DNA from: Sulfuricurvum sp. | Lineage (GTDB): Bacteria; Campylobacterota; Campylobacteria; Campylobacterales; Sulfurimonadaceae | Reading direction: 5' to 3' | Assembly: GCA_024637295.1 (NCBI GenBank) | Contig: JAGXFL010000002.1 | Span: 1 to 64,000 of the forward strand | DNA: 64,000 bases | In this document: in pieces, positions 1 to 8,775 of the stretch | Numbering within the stretch: position 1 is the first letter of the stretch | How the letters are laid out: each line of letters starts with the position of its first letter | Made by a program: the position numbers and the translations under genes | Notes under the pieces: model-generated | Told to the model about the DNA's origin: nothing | What the model saw: only the letters and a program-made list of their open reading frames with translations | Database searches by the model: none

Positions 1-13
1 CGTACAATTTGGC

Positions 14-19
14 TATAAT
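14..19 (+). promoter_or_regulatory. Putative -10 box upstream of the ferredoxin-like gene
   Basis: TATAAT lies 55 bases before the chosen start of the first gene, which has its own AGAAGGAG ribosome site. No clear -35 is visible, as is usual for Campylobacterota sigma-70 promoters. The window edge cuts off anything further upstream. Confidence 0.5.
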
Positions 20-73
20 ACCGCCATTATTTTGCGGTATTACTGCACACACACTATTAGAAGGAGCGTTACG

Positions 74-448
74 ATGGGTATTCCTCAACCGGCGTTTTAT
101 ATTTTTAAATGCGAACAGGCTTCCCCTCCCGGTATGCCAAAACCAAGTTGTGTTAATCCTCAGACACAGGATTTATTTCAACATTTGGCACAGACGTTGA
201 TGCAAAAAGGAATTATTGGTACCGTACAGCCAATTCGTACATCGTGTATGAACCGTTGTAATGTAGGTCCGATTATGCTTGTAGAGCCTGGTCATGTAAT
301 GTATTCAGGCCTAACCAAAGAGAAAATCAATGAAATTATTGATCGTCATATTGTTGGCGGTGAAGTCGTGCAAGAGTATGTTATTCCTGCTGAATTATGG
401 GATGATTCAATCAGCCCTGAAGCCATGATGAAACAGATGGGGCGCTAA
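74..448 (+). CDS. (2Fe-2S) ferredoxin domain-containing protein
   Basis: A 124-residue protein of the thioredoxin-like [2Fe-2S] ferredoxin type. Cysteines occur in the order KCEQ near the N-terminus and later SCMNRCNVGP, the spacing typical of this fold (also found in NuoE-type subunits). The start at 74 is preferred over the ORF-track ATG at 32 because AGAAGGAG precedes it by a normal distance. The protein is presumably a soluble cytoplasmic electron carrier; its partner cannot be told from the sequence. It lies 3 bases upstream of panD, so the two are probably co-transcribed. The family call is firm and the physiological role is not known. Confidence 0.8.
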   Translation: MGIPQPAFYIFKCEQASPPGMPKPSCVNPQTQDLFQHLAQTLMQKGIIGTVQPIRTSCMNRCNVGPIMLVEPGHVMYSGLTKEKINEIIDRHIVGGEVVQEYVIPAELWDDSISPEAMMKQMGR

Positions 449-451
449 GAT

Positions 452-817
452 ATGTTAATCGAGATGCTTTACAGCAAAATCCATCGTGCCACGGTGACCG
501 ACGCTAATCTTAATTACGTTGGTTCGATTACAGTCGATGAAGAACTTCTCGAAGCTTCAAAAATGCGTGTGGGGCAAAAAGTAGAGATTCTTAATATCAA
601 CAACGGTGAGCGATTTTCGACTTATATCATCCTCGGCGAGCGCGGACAGCGTGACGTTTGTCTCAATGGAGCAGCTGCACGAAAGGTTCACAAAGGGGAC
701 AAGATTATTATTGTTGCGTATGCGACTTATAATGATAAAGAGCTTGAAAGTTATAAACCAACTGTGGTGTTGGTCGATGATGATAATGCGATTACCGACA
801 TAATAGAAAAGATATAA
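452..817 (+). CDS. panD: Aspartate 1-decarboxylase
   Basis: This pyruvoyl enzyme converts L-aspartate to beta-alanine for pantothenate and coenzyme A. The 121-residue length is normal. The N-terminus [12 protein letters not shown] and the self-cleavage Gly-Ser of YVGSIT, where Ser becomes the pyruvoyl group, are visible, as are the conserved LNGAAAR and GDKIII segments. Translation can begin at ATG 452 or ATG 464 in the same frame; 452 is used because it directly follows the upstream gene. panC, whose enzyme uses the product, lies about 36 kb away at 36444, so the pathway is not in one operon here. Confidence 0.95.
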   Translation: MLIEMLYSKIHRATVTDANLNYVGSITVDEELLEASKMRVGQKVEILNINNGERFSTYIILGERGQRDVCLNGAAARKVHKGDKIIIVAYATYNDKELESYKPTVVLVDDDNAITDIIEKI

Positions 818-859
818 GCCTCAATATGTTAAACTTTCACTAAAAAATAGTGGGGATGT

Positions 860-1708
860 ATGGAGCAGTTTGAAGCGTATTTATTGGCACATTTGCCAAT
901 AGCGCCTAGTTTTCATCCTAACTACGAAGCTGCACTTCATCAAATGCTTACAGGTGGCGGGAAACGATTTCGTCCGGCACTCTTACTTGGCGTTGTCCAA
1001 GCGTACAATCCGCTTCTCATTAAAAATGCCTATAGCGTTGCATTTGCTGTTGAACTTCTGCATACGTATTCTCTTATTCACGATGATTTACCGTCTATGG
1101 ACAACGCCGATCTCAGACGAGGTGTACCAACTCTCCATAAAACCTACAGTGAGGTGACTGCTATTTTGGCAGGTGATGCACTGAATACCTACGCTTTTGA
1201 AGTATTGTCCAATGCCTCTTTAAGTGATAAGGTGATTGTTAAACTCATTCGCGAACTTTCCCATAACGGAGGATTGAACGGTATGGTTTTGGGTCAAGCG
1301 AGTGATTGTTATTTTGAAAATACTCCGCTTGGCTTAGAGCAAATAAAAATGCTTCATATCCATAAGACGGGTAAGCTCATCGCAGCATCGCTAAAAATGG
1401 GGGCGATTATTGTAGGACGTGATGATATTGCACAAGAGCTTTATGATTTTGGAATTGATTTAGGCTTGTTATTTCAAATCCAAGATGATATTTTGGATGT
1501 GACTCAAGACTCTATGAGTGCCGGAAAAACAACCAACAATGATGAAGCGTAAAATAGTTTTGTAACACTTTTAGGATTAAAAAAATCGATGGAAGAAGCC
1601 AATACATTGGCGTCAAAACTAACGCTTCAAATGGAAAGTTTTGATGAGAATTTACAACGTGAATTGTCACCAACACTTACCCACTACATTAACCGACATA
1701 AGGAATAA
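860..1708 (+). pseudogene. ispA: Farnesyl/geranyl diphosphate synthase interrupted by an in-frame stop
   Basis: A polyprenyl synthetase that condenses IPP with allylic diphosphates. Both aspartate motifs are present: DDLPSMD near residue 75 and DDILD near residue 213. The reading frame hits TAA at 1550-1552 after NNDEA. The same frame then continues without another stop for 51 codons (NSFVTLLGLKKS to YINRHKE) to TAA at 1706-1708, 3 bases before tkt. That stretch is the expected C-terminus. The stop replaces the residue where related enzymes have lysine (KSTYPALLG in E. coli, from memory), so one base change AAA to TAA explains it. The start ATG 860 follows GTGGGGATGT. The gene is either truncated or affected by a sequence error. 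Confidence 0.88.
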
Positions 1709-1711
1709 ATA

Positions 1712-3628
1712 ATGAGCAATGCAATGCTCCAAAAAATGGCAGATACAATTCGATTTTTAGCAGCTGATATGGTACAACAAGCAAACTCCGGTCATCCGGG
1801 TGCGCCGATGGGACTTGCCGATATTGCGGTTGTATTATCAGAATATATGGTACACAATCCGCGTAATCCGAAATGGTTAAACCGAGACCGTCTGGTATTT
1901 TCAGGCGGACATGCTACGGGATTGATTTATTCACTCTATCACCTTTGGGGATATGGGTTAGAGGTAGACGATTTGAAACAGTTTCGTCAAATGGGCTCTC
2001 TTACTCCGGGGCATCCGGAGTATGGTCATACGGCGGGAATCGAGATTACAACGGGTCCTTTGGGACAGGGGATTGCAAATGCGGTCGGATTTGCGATGGC
2101 ATCAAAATTTGTAGGGCATAAAGTAAACTCTGAAACCGCAAGTATGATTGACCATACCGTTTATTGTTTGTGTGGAGACGGTGATCTTGAAGAAGGTATC
2201 AGTTATGAAGCGTGTTCGATCGCAGGGCATATGGGTCTTGATAATTTGATACTGATTTATGATTCAAATTGCATTACGATCGAGGGGTCTACGGAACTTA
2301 GTTTAAGCGAAAATATCCGTGATCGTTTTGAATCTCAAAATTGGGCCGTCCTTGAGATCGATGGGCATAATTTTGATGAGATTGACGGGGCATTTACTCA
2401 GGCCAAAACGATTTCTCGTCCTGTTCTCATTATCGCGAATACAGTTATTGCCAAAGGGGGCGATAAGATGGAAGGGTCGCATCATGCACATGGTGCACCG
2501 TTAGGTCACGATGTGATCAAAGTGGCGAAGAGTGCGGCTGGTTTTGATCCGGAAGCTACTTTCGCGGTAGATGCTGATGTGCTAGAGCGTTTTCGTTGTG
2601 GGATTGAAAAAGGGGACTTGGCAGAGCGTGAATGGAATCATCGTCTCAAAGAGTTGCCATTGATGGAGCAAAATGAAGCGTATGAACAGCTTCTTAACCC
2701 TGATTTTAGCCGAATTGCTTGGCCTACATTTGAAAAAGCCGATGCCACTCGTAATACGAATGGTGTGATTCTCAATGCCATTGCCAAAGCAATCCCAGGG
2801 TTTTTGGGAGGATCAGCGGATTTGGCTCCGTCAAATAAAACGGAACTTGTCAATATGGGCGAATTTCCAAAAGGAAAAAATATCCATTTTGGGATTCGTG
2901 AACACGCAATGGCATCGATTACCAATGCGATGGCATTGTATGGACCGATTCTTCCGTTTAGTGCGACATTCTTTGTCTTTAGCGATTATCTTAAACCCTC
3001 TGCACGTATTGCAGCGCTTGCCGGAATTCAACAGTTCTTTATTTGGACTCATGACAGTATCGGTGTGGGTGAAGACGGTCCTACTCATCAGCCGATTGAA
3101 CATTTAAGCCAATTTCGTGCATTACCGAATTTTTACGTCTATCGTCCGGCAGATGGTACGGAAAATGTCAAATCATGGCAAAAAGCATTGACGATGAAAA
3201 ATTCTCCGAGTGCATTTGTCTGTTCACGTCAAAATCTTCCTGTGTTATCAGCACCTATTTTGGGCGATGTTGAAAATGGGGGTTATTTGCTTATTGAAGA
3301 AGCAAATGCAACGGTTACGTTAATGGCTTCCGGATCTGAAGTTTCCCTTGCCATTGAGACGGCAAAAGAATTACGTGAGCGTGGATTGATCGCCAATATT
3401 GTGAGTGTACCGTGTTTTGATTTATTGCTTGAGCAATCTCAAAGCTACATCGATTCGATTATCAAGCCAAGTACAAAAAAAGTAGCGATTGAAGCGGCAC
3501 GTGGATTAGAGTGGTACCGATTTGCGGATACAGTGATTGCTATGGAGAGTTTTGGTGCGAGTGCTCCGGCGGATCAGCTCTTTAAACATTTTGGATTTAC
3601 TGCAGATGCGATTGCGTCTAAAATTTGA
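1712..3628 (+). CDS. tkt: Transketolase
   Basis: A thiamine-diphosphate enzyme that moves two-carbon units between sugar phosphates in the non-oxidative pentose phosphate pathway. The 638-residue length is close to the family norm. Seen features are the N-terminal NSGHPGAPMG, the GDGDLEEG thiamine-diphosphate/Mg site, the central pyrimidine-binding part with GIREHAM and FSDYLKPSAR, and GEDGPTHQPIEH. The start ATG 1712 follows AAGGAATAA of the ispA end. The gene overlaps the downstream methyltransferase by one base (TGATG), which suggests translational coupling across a metabolic and RNA-modification chain. Confidence 0.97.
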   Translation: MSNAMLQKMADTIRFLAADMVQQANSGHPGAPMGLADIAVVLSEYMVHNPRNPKWLNRDRLVFSGGHATGLIYSLYHLWGYGLEVDDLKQFRQMGSLTPGHPEYGHTAGIEITTGPLGQGIANAVGFAMASKFVGHKVNSETASMIDHTVYCLCGDGDLEEGISYEACSIAGHMGLDNLILIYDSNCITIEGSTELSLSENIRDRFESQNWAVLEIDGHNFDEIDGAFTQAKTISRPVLIIANTVIAKGGDKMEGSHHAHGAPLGHDVIKVAKSAAGFDPEATFAVDADVLERFRCGIEKGDLAEREWNHRLKELPLMEQNEAYEQLLNPDFSRIAWPTFEKADATRNTNGVILNAIAKAIPGFLGGSADLAPSNKTELVNMGEFPKGKNIHFGIREHAMASITNAMALYGPILPFSATFFVFSDYLKPSARIAALAGIQQFFIWTHDSIGVGEDGPTHQPIEHLSQFRALPNFYVYRPADGTENVKSWQKALTMKNSPSAFVCSRQNLPVLSAPILGDVENGGYLLIEEANATVTLMASGSEVSLAIETAKELRERGLIANIVSVPCFDLLLEQSQSYIDSIIKPSTKKVAIEAARGLEWYRFADTVIAMESFGASAPADQLFKHFGFTADAIASKI

Positions 3629-4380
3629 TGACAGATTCTCCTGAATATTTAGCCAAACGTGCGTTTTTTGATTCGCTTATTACTCTTTATGGACGTAATG
3701 TTGCGGTAGAGATACTGCGAGATTCAAGTGTAAAAGTTCATAAGCTTCATCTTTCTAAAAGTAATCGTACCGATGAGACCATCGAAGAGATACTCACTTT
3801 GGCAGAAGCTCGCGGTATTGAGATTAAATACCATACCAAAGATGCTCTTTCTCGAATTTCAAAAAATAGCTCCCAAGATCAAGGGGTGGCGTTGGATGTA
3901 GAAGCGCAAAACTATCGAAATGCCCAATCTATCTCGAATGATTTTCCAAATAATTTTCGATTGTTGGCCCTGGATGGGATTAATAATCCTGCAAATTTAG
4001 GGATGATTATCCGTTCGTGTGCGGCAAGTTGTATTGATGGAATTATCTTGCCTAAACGAAACAGTACAAAGCTCTCTCCCCTTGTGATGAAAGCGAGTGC
4101 GGGGACACTGTTTAAAATCCCTATTTACTATTGTGAGACGTTGAGTGATGTTTTACCTCTGAAAAATGCAAGCGTCATTACACTCTCTTCGCATGCAAAG
4201 GCTGATATCTATTCCCTTAAAATCCCATCACGTGCTATTTTTGTGTTGGGAAATGAAAGTGAGGGAGTCAGTCGTGAAATCGAAGAACTCTCAACCTTGC
4301 GTGTCTCTATCCCGATGCATCGCGGTGTGGAATCTCTCAATGTTGCTATTACCGCAGGAATTGTCTGTTTTCTGCAGTGA
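3628..4380 (+). CDS. TrmH-family (SpoU) RNA 2'-O-methyltransferase
   Basis: A SAM-dependent 2'-O-ribose methyltransferase with the knotted SPOUT fold, 250 residues. The three family motifs are visible: NNPANLGMIIRS (motif 1), FVLGNESEGVS (motif 2) and IPMHRGVESLNVA (motif 3). The N-terminal 100 residues form the substrate-binding part typical of RlmB/TrmH-like enzymes. The ORF track begins at a TTG at 3625; ATG 3628, overlapping the tkt stop, is the better start. The target nucleotide (tRNA or 23S rRNA) cannot be assigned from sequence. The gene overlaps the following radical SAM gene by 4 bases. Confidence 0.88.
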   Translation: MTDSPEYLAKRAFFDSLITLYGRNVAVEILRDSSVKVHKLHLSKSNRTDETIEEILTLAEARGIEIKYHTKDALSRISKNSSQDQGVALDVEAQNYRNAQSISNDFPNNFRLLALDGINNPANLGMIIRSCAASCIDGIILPKRNSTKLSPLVMKASAGTLFKIPIYYCETLSDVLPLKNASVITLSSHAKADIYSLKIPSRAIFVLGNESEGVSREIEELSTLRVSIPMHRGVESLNVAITAGIVCFLQ

Positions 4381-5255
4381 AGTTTTTTCGCGCCTACATC
4401 GAAATTACCAATATTTGCGGGTTGGCATGCAGTTTTTGTCCCCCCAAAGAGCAGCCATCTTCTACGATGAGCTTGACCTTTTTTGAATCGATTTTGGTTC
4501 AGTTGCGAGAATATACCGATGAGATAGCCTTGCACGTTATGGGTGACCCAATGGTGTTGTCAAATCTTGGTGATTATCTCGAGTGTGCTCACGTATTAGG
4601 TTTTAAGGTCATGATTACCACGAGTGGTTTTTATCTTGATGAGCATCGTCGATCCGTTCTTTTTCACCCTTCCATCCGACAAGTCAATATTTCGCTCAAC
4701 AGTTTTAATAAAAATAGTGTTGCTCGAAGTTTTGAAGCCTATTTAGAGCCAATATTAGCATTATGTGATGAGAAGCTGACCCAAAAAAGCGATTTTTTTA
4801 TCAATTTACGGCTGTGGAATCTCGATGAAATTCACAGTGAATCAGAGTTTAATGAGCCACTTTTCACAATACTTGAAAAGCACTTTGAAGTTGAATCACT
4901 TGCCGCAAATGTAAGCGGTGAACGCCAATCGATACGTTTGGCTTCCAAAATACTTCTCCACTTTGACCGCTATTTTCAATGGCCAAGCCTTAAAAATGAG
5001 GCTGTAGGCGATGGCTATTGTCATGGTTTGAGTAAACAAATCGCTATTTTAGCCGATGGACGAGTCGTCCCTTGTTGTTTGGATGGAGAAGGTGTGATGG
5101 AACTTGGTAACCTGCATGCAACAAATTTGGGTAAAATTCTATCATCCAAACGTTCTTGTGATATTGTGAGTGGATTTACACATCATGTTGCACATGAAGA
5201 ATTATGTCAGAAATGCAGTTATAAAGAACGATTTAATAAAGAGGTATTGTCATGA
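4377..5255 (+). CDS. Radical SAM protein with SPASM-like C-terminal cysteines
   Basis: The GTG start overlaps the upstream stop as GTGA. The N-terminus carries the radical SAM cluster motif CGLACSFC (CxxxCxxC) at about residues 14-21, preceded by a beta strand (AYIEITNI). The middle has the TIM-barrel pattern, for example HVMGDPM and MITTSGF. The C-terminus holds further cysteines (DGRVVPCCLDGEG and LCQKCSYK) typical of SPASM or twitch auxiliary clusters. Such proteins often modify peptides or cofactors, but no substrate peptide is apparent nearby. The gene overlaps corA by 4 bases (ATGA). The specific function is unknown; the superfamily call is strong. Confidence 0.85.
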   Translation: MKFFRAYIEITNICGLACSFCPPKEQPSSTMSLTFFESILVQLREYTDEIALHVMGDPMVLSNLGDYLECAHVLGFKVMITTSGFYLDEHRRSVLFHPSIRQVNISLNSFNKNSVARSFEAYLEPILALCDEKLTQKSDFFINLRLWNLDEIHSESEFNEPLFTILEKHFEVESLAANVSGERQSIRLASKILLHFDRYFQWPSLKNEAVGDGYCHGLSKQIAILADGRVVPCCLDGEGVMELGNLHATNLGKILSSKRSCDIVSGFTHHVAHEELCQKCSYKERFNKEVLS

Positions 5256-6205
5256 TTAAATGTTTTGTAAAAAACGAAAACGCTATCGCGCTTATTGATA
5301 CTATGTCAGAGCTTGATGGGGACAATATCGACAAAGTGATTTGGATTGATATGTTGATGCCAACCTATGATGAGATTGTTTTTATCGAAAATACCTTTGA
5401 CATTAAATTCCCGACCAAACAAGAGACTGAAGAGATTGAGATCAGTTCGCGTTACTGGGAAGAGAATGACCGCATCGAGATTAATAGCTTTTTCCTGATT
5501 AATGCCGCTCAAAATTCGCATAATGAAACCGTATCGTTTATCCTCTATAAAAACCTTCTCATCTCTATTCGTTATACATCGCTTTACACTTTTGATGAGT
5601 TTAACCGGAAATTTTTTGCCGCACCCAAACAATTTGAGAGCGGTTATGATATTTTTTGTCAAATTTTGGATATTCGAATCGATGCGGATGCAGACGTAAT
5701 TGAAAAACTCTCACGTGATATTACACGTCTTCGTAAACACGTCTTTACGGACTATACCAATGATGACGAAGAGATATTGGAACGTATTTCATCGTTAGAA
5801 GATTTGAACATGCAGCTGCGTGAAAATCTTAATGACAAACAACGTATTTTGAGCTCTTTTTTAAAATCAACAAAGTATAAAGCTGCTTTAAAAAATGATG
5901 TCGCCATTATGTTAAAAGACATTAAATCATTGATTGATTATACCGATTTTAATTTTGAGAGACTCGAATATCTCCAAAATATTTTCGTAGGGCTTTTGAG
6001 TATTGAGCAAAACAAAGTTATTAAAATATTTGCCATTATGAACGTTATTTTCTTGCCGCCGACATTGATTGCAAGTATTTATGGGATGAATTTTGATTTT
6101 ATGCCTGAATTACAATGGGATTATGGTTATTTGGTATCAATCTTTTTGATGGTTTGCTCATCCGTACTTCCTCTTTACCTTTTCAAGCGTAAAGGGTGGA
6201 TTTAA
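5252..6205 (+). CDS. corA: CorA-type Mg2+/Co2+ channel
   Basis: A 317-residue CorA family divalent-cation channel. The signature YGMNF sits at the end of the first of two C-terminal transmembrane helices, followed by the acidic MPEL loop and a second helix ending in a positive KRKGW tail. The N-terminal two thirds are the cytoplasmic domain with a long charged helix (VIEKLSRDITRLRKHV and onward). It is expected to act as an inner-membrane pentamer. It is translationally coupled to the radical SAM gene by an ATGA overlap. The gene is followed by a second cation transporter. Confidence 0.95.
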   Translation: MIKCFVKNENAIALIDTMSELDGDNIDKVIWIDMLMPTYDEIVFIENTFDIKFPTKQETEEIEISSRYWEENDRIEINSFFLINAAQNSHNETVSFILYKNLLISIRYTSLYTFDEFNRKFFAAPKQFESGYDIFCQILDIRIDADADVIEKLSRDITRLRKHVFTDYTNDDEEILERISSLEDLNMQLRENLNDKQRILSSFLKSTKYKAALKNDVAIMLKDIKSLIDYTDFNFERLEYLQNIFVGLLSIEQNKVIKIFAIMNVIFLPPTLIASIYGMNFDFMPELQWDYGYLVSIFLMVCSSVLPLYLFKRKGWI

Positions 6206-6253
6206 TGAGTGTAGGTGCAATGATTTTAATATTAACCACCAAAGGATACCCAC

Positions 6254-7402
6254 TTGGATAGGCGAATTCGCTATTTTATAGAAGATTATTGGGATATTTT
6301 TGTAGGAATATTCTCTCTTGCATTTGCATTCTACGCTCATCATCAAGGCGAGGGAACTCTCGCAACACTTGCATCTGCTATTGCTATTGCTGCTCTTTCT
6401 CTTACCGTTGCAGAGGTTGCCGACATCCTCTCAGAACGCCTCCATGAACCCTATGGCAGCTTCGTACTTACTTTTAGTGCGGTCATTGTTGAAATTATCC
6501 TCTTGTACATTATTTTGTTAGAAGTACGCCATTCACCTGAAGTGCTTGAAACGGTCAAAGGGGGGATTATTTCTGCAGTCATTGTTGATTTAAATGTACT
6601 GCTTGGTCTTTCTGTTTTTTTAGGTGGACTTGCTTTTACTCAGCAGCAGCATAACAAAGAGACTTCCAGTGCCTACAGTACCGTTTTATTTGTTGCGTCA
6701 TCGGCACTTTTAGTACCGGGACTGTTAACTCATACCGATCATGGTATCGAGTCTTTGACGCAGGTGAGTCATTTGATTGCCGGCGTACTGATGTTCTTTT
6801 ATCTTATCATTTTTATTTTTCAAACACGTACGCATACCCATTTTTTCAAAGCGACTGCTCGAAGCCGTTTTTTTCGCCTTAAACGAAAGATTCAAGAGAG
6901 TGAAGGCGAAATAGATGAAAATGATTCAAGTGACTATATTTTCGAGCATCTCAGTACGGTGATGAATTTTATTGTTATTTTTGTTTTGATTGGGATGATT
7001 GCTTTCGGGGCAGAAATTTTCGCTGGACATGGGGTAAAAATTGCGCGTGAATACGGAATATCAGCAGGTTTGGCAGGATTGGTTATTGCCATTATCAGTG
7101 TATCACCCGAAATATTTACGGCAGTACGTGCAGCTCGAAACGACCAAATTCAACGGGTTGTCAATATTGCTATGGGAGCGTCTACGGTATCGATTATTTT
7201 AACGGTTCCGATTTTAATGATGTTGGCGTATTTTTCGGGAATCAATCTTACTTTAGATTTCAATCCGCTTCAAATCGGAGCGTTACTGCTAACAATCATA
7301 TTGGTATGGAAAACGACCGAAGAGGGCGAAACCAACTATTTTGAAGGGGCATCGCATCTGATGTTCTTTATCAGCTACGCGATAATTGCCGCATACTACT
7401 AA
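6254..7402 (+). CDS. Cation/proton antiporter of the Ca2+:cation (CaCA) exchanger family, ChaA-like
   Basis: A 382-residue, highly hydrophobic inner-membrane protein with about ten helices in two related halves. Each half holds an alpha-repeat-like segment: LTVAEVADILSERL with nearby SAVIVEII, and IAIISVSPEIFTAV with NIAMGASTVS; the acidic residues would be the cation ligands. A charged cytoplasmic loop (IQESEGEIDENDSS) separates the halves. The start is TTG 6254, 7 bases after AAGGA; no ATG lies near the N-terminus. The neighbouring corA suggests a role in divalent-cation balance. Ion specificity cannot be read from sequence. Confidence 0.8.
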   Translation: MDRRIRYFIEDYWDIFVGIFSLAFAFYAHHQGEGTLATLASAIAIAALSLTVAEVADILSERLHEPYGSFVLTFSAVIVEIILLYIILLEVRHSPEVLETVKGGIISAVIVDLNVLLGLSVFLGGLAFTQQQHNKETSSAYSTVLFVASSALLVPGLLTHTDHGIESLTQVSHLIAGVLMFFYLIIFIFQTRTHTHFFKATARSRFFRLKRKIQESEGEIDENDSSDYIFEHLSTVMNFIVIFVLIGMIAFGAEIFAGHGVKIAREYGISAGLAGLVIAIISVSPEIFTAVRAARNDQIQRVVNIAMGASTVSIILTVPILMMLAYFSGINLTLDFNPLQIGALLLTIILVWKTTEEGETNYFEGASHLMFFISYAIIAAYY

Positions 7403-7405
7403 GCC

Positions 7406-8143
7406 ATGATTATTCTATTTGCACCCAGCGAAGGAAAACAAGAAGGGGGAATGCTTCCTCCTCTTTGTGAATCTTCATTGATTTTTCCCCAATATTATTC
7501 TAAACGTCTTGAGATAATGGAGCGTTATCAAAAAGTCGTTCGTCAAGGGTGCAACGAAGCTCTTGAAGCCCTTTTTGGCATTAAAGATACCCGTGAGTTC
7601 GAACGCTACAAAATTGCTTTTCATGAAGCTCCCACCATGAAAGCAGTGCTGCGCTACAATGGGGTAGCATACGATTATCTAAACTATCCCACCCTTTTGC
7701 GTGAAGCTCAGAATTATATTGACACCCATGTTATCCTTTTCTCTAATTTATTTGGTCCGATTAAAGCAGGGGATGCAATCCCTGATTATAAACTTAAGCA
7801 AGGAGCTTTGATAGAGGGGCTTGCTTGCGAAAAATTTTATAAAGAGCATTTTACTGATCCGCTGGATGCAATTATTGACAATCAGGAGATATTAGATTTA
7901 CGTGCAGGGTTTTATGACAAATTTTATATCCCCAAAAATCCAATTACTACATTGAAGTTTTTAAAAGAGGGTAAAGTGGTAAGTCATTGGGCAAAAGCGT
8001 ATCGAGGGGTTGTATTGCGCGCAGCAGCTACGCATCAAGTCCAGAGTGTAGAGGAATTTTTAGCATTGAATATTGAGGGGTTGGTTTTGAGTGAAATAAT
8101 TCAAACCAAGAAGAAAAAAGAGATTATTTACAATATTGTTTAA
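7406..8143 (+). CDS. yaaA: YaaA family (DUF328) peroxide-stress protein
   Basis: A 245-residue member of the YaaA/UPF0246 family, which in E. coli lowers free iron and protects DNA during peroxide stress. Seen hallmarks are the N-terminal FAPSEGK, the YNGVAYDYL segment, FGPIKAGDAIPDYKL and the C-terminal AYRGVVLRAA. The start ATG lies 3 bases after the exchanger stop without a clear ribosome site, which points to coupled translation. The family match is strong; its role in this organism is by analogy only. Confidence 0.85.
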   Translation: MIILFAPSEGKQEGGMLPPLCESSLIFPQYYSKRLEIMERYQKVVRQGCNEALEALFGIKDTREFERYKIAFHEAPTMKAVLRYNGVAYDYLNYPTLLREAQNYIDTHVILFSNLFGPIKAGDAIPDYKLKQGALIEGLACEKFYKEHFTDPLDAIIDNQEILDLRAGFYDKFYIPKNPITTLKFLKEGKVVSHWAKAYRGVVLRAAATHQVQSVEEFLALNIEGLVLSEIIQTKKKKEIIYNIV

Positions 8144-8160
8144 TTTCTTTTGAATTGCCC

Positions 8161-8189
8161 TTGACTTATTGATAAAAAGAAACTATAAT
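8161..8189 (+). promoter_or_regulatory. Sigma-70 promoter of the tRNA array
   Basis: TTGACT at 8161-8166 and TATAAT at 8184-8189 are separated by exactly 17 bases. The first tRNA begins 20 bases downstream. This is the most consensus-like promoter seen in the window, as expected for stable RNA. Confidence 0.8.
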
Positions 8190-8209
8190 TTCAGCTCCAT
8201 TTCGCCAAT

Positions 8210-8286
8210 GCCGGCATAGCTCAGTTGGCTAGAGCAGCTGATTTGTAATCAGCAGGCCCGGGGTTCAAGTCCTCGTGCCGGCACCA
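8210..8286 (+). tRNA. tRNA-Thr (anticodon TGT)
   Basis: A 77-base cloverleaf. The acceptor stem GCCGGCA pairs with TGCCGGC, followed by A and an encoded CCA. The anticodon stem GCTGA/TCAGC encloses TTTGTAA, giving anticodon TGT. It is the first of four tRNAs that precede tuf. Confidence 0.97.
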
Positions 8287-8340
8287 TTGAACGAAATCGG
8301 AATGCGTTAAATTTATCAGTGTTAGACCAGATTAGGCCGT

Positions 8341-8426
<86 letters not shown>

Positions 8427-8431
8427 TGTAT

Positions 8432-8508
<77 letters not shown>

Positions 8509-8605
8509 CTGGGAGCTGAAGTACAATTTCATAAAACTACTTCAAAATTACCTAAAACCGTAAAATAGTTTTTAAGCTTCCAAATACAAATATATCATTG
8601 TTTAT

Positions 8606-8680
<75 letters not shown>

Positions 8681-8733
8681 GCAATAATTTGTAATTTTTT
8701 GAAAGCTTGAAAGCTATTTCAGCTGTTTTTTGG

Positions 8734-8739
8734 TATAAT
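8734..8739 (+). promoter_or_regulatory. Putative -10 box of tuf
   Basis: TATAAT preceded by a TTTTTTGG run, the T-rich -16 region common in Campylobacterota promoters. It is 36 bases before the tuf start, so tuf can be transcribed independently of the tRNA array. Confidence 0.7.
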
Positions 8740-8775
8740 TCCAAATTCATTTTCAATATTAAGTCGGAGGACACT

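Noticed and set aside
32-73. Upstream start ATG 32 for the ferredoxin-like gene
   Set aside because: It adds 14 residues not typical of the family and begins 12 bases after the -10 box, whereas ATG 74 has an AGAAGGAG site.
6206-6253. 18-codon ORF (MSVGAMILIL) between corA and the exchanger
   Set aside because: It overlaps the ribosome site of the TTG-started exchanger gene and has no ribosome site of its own.
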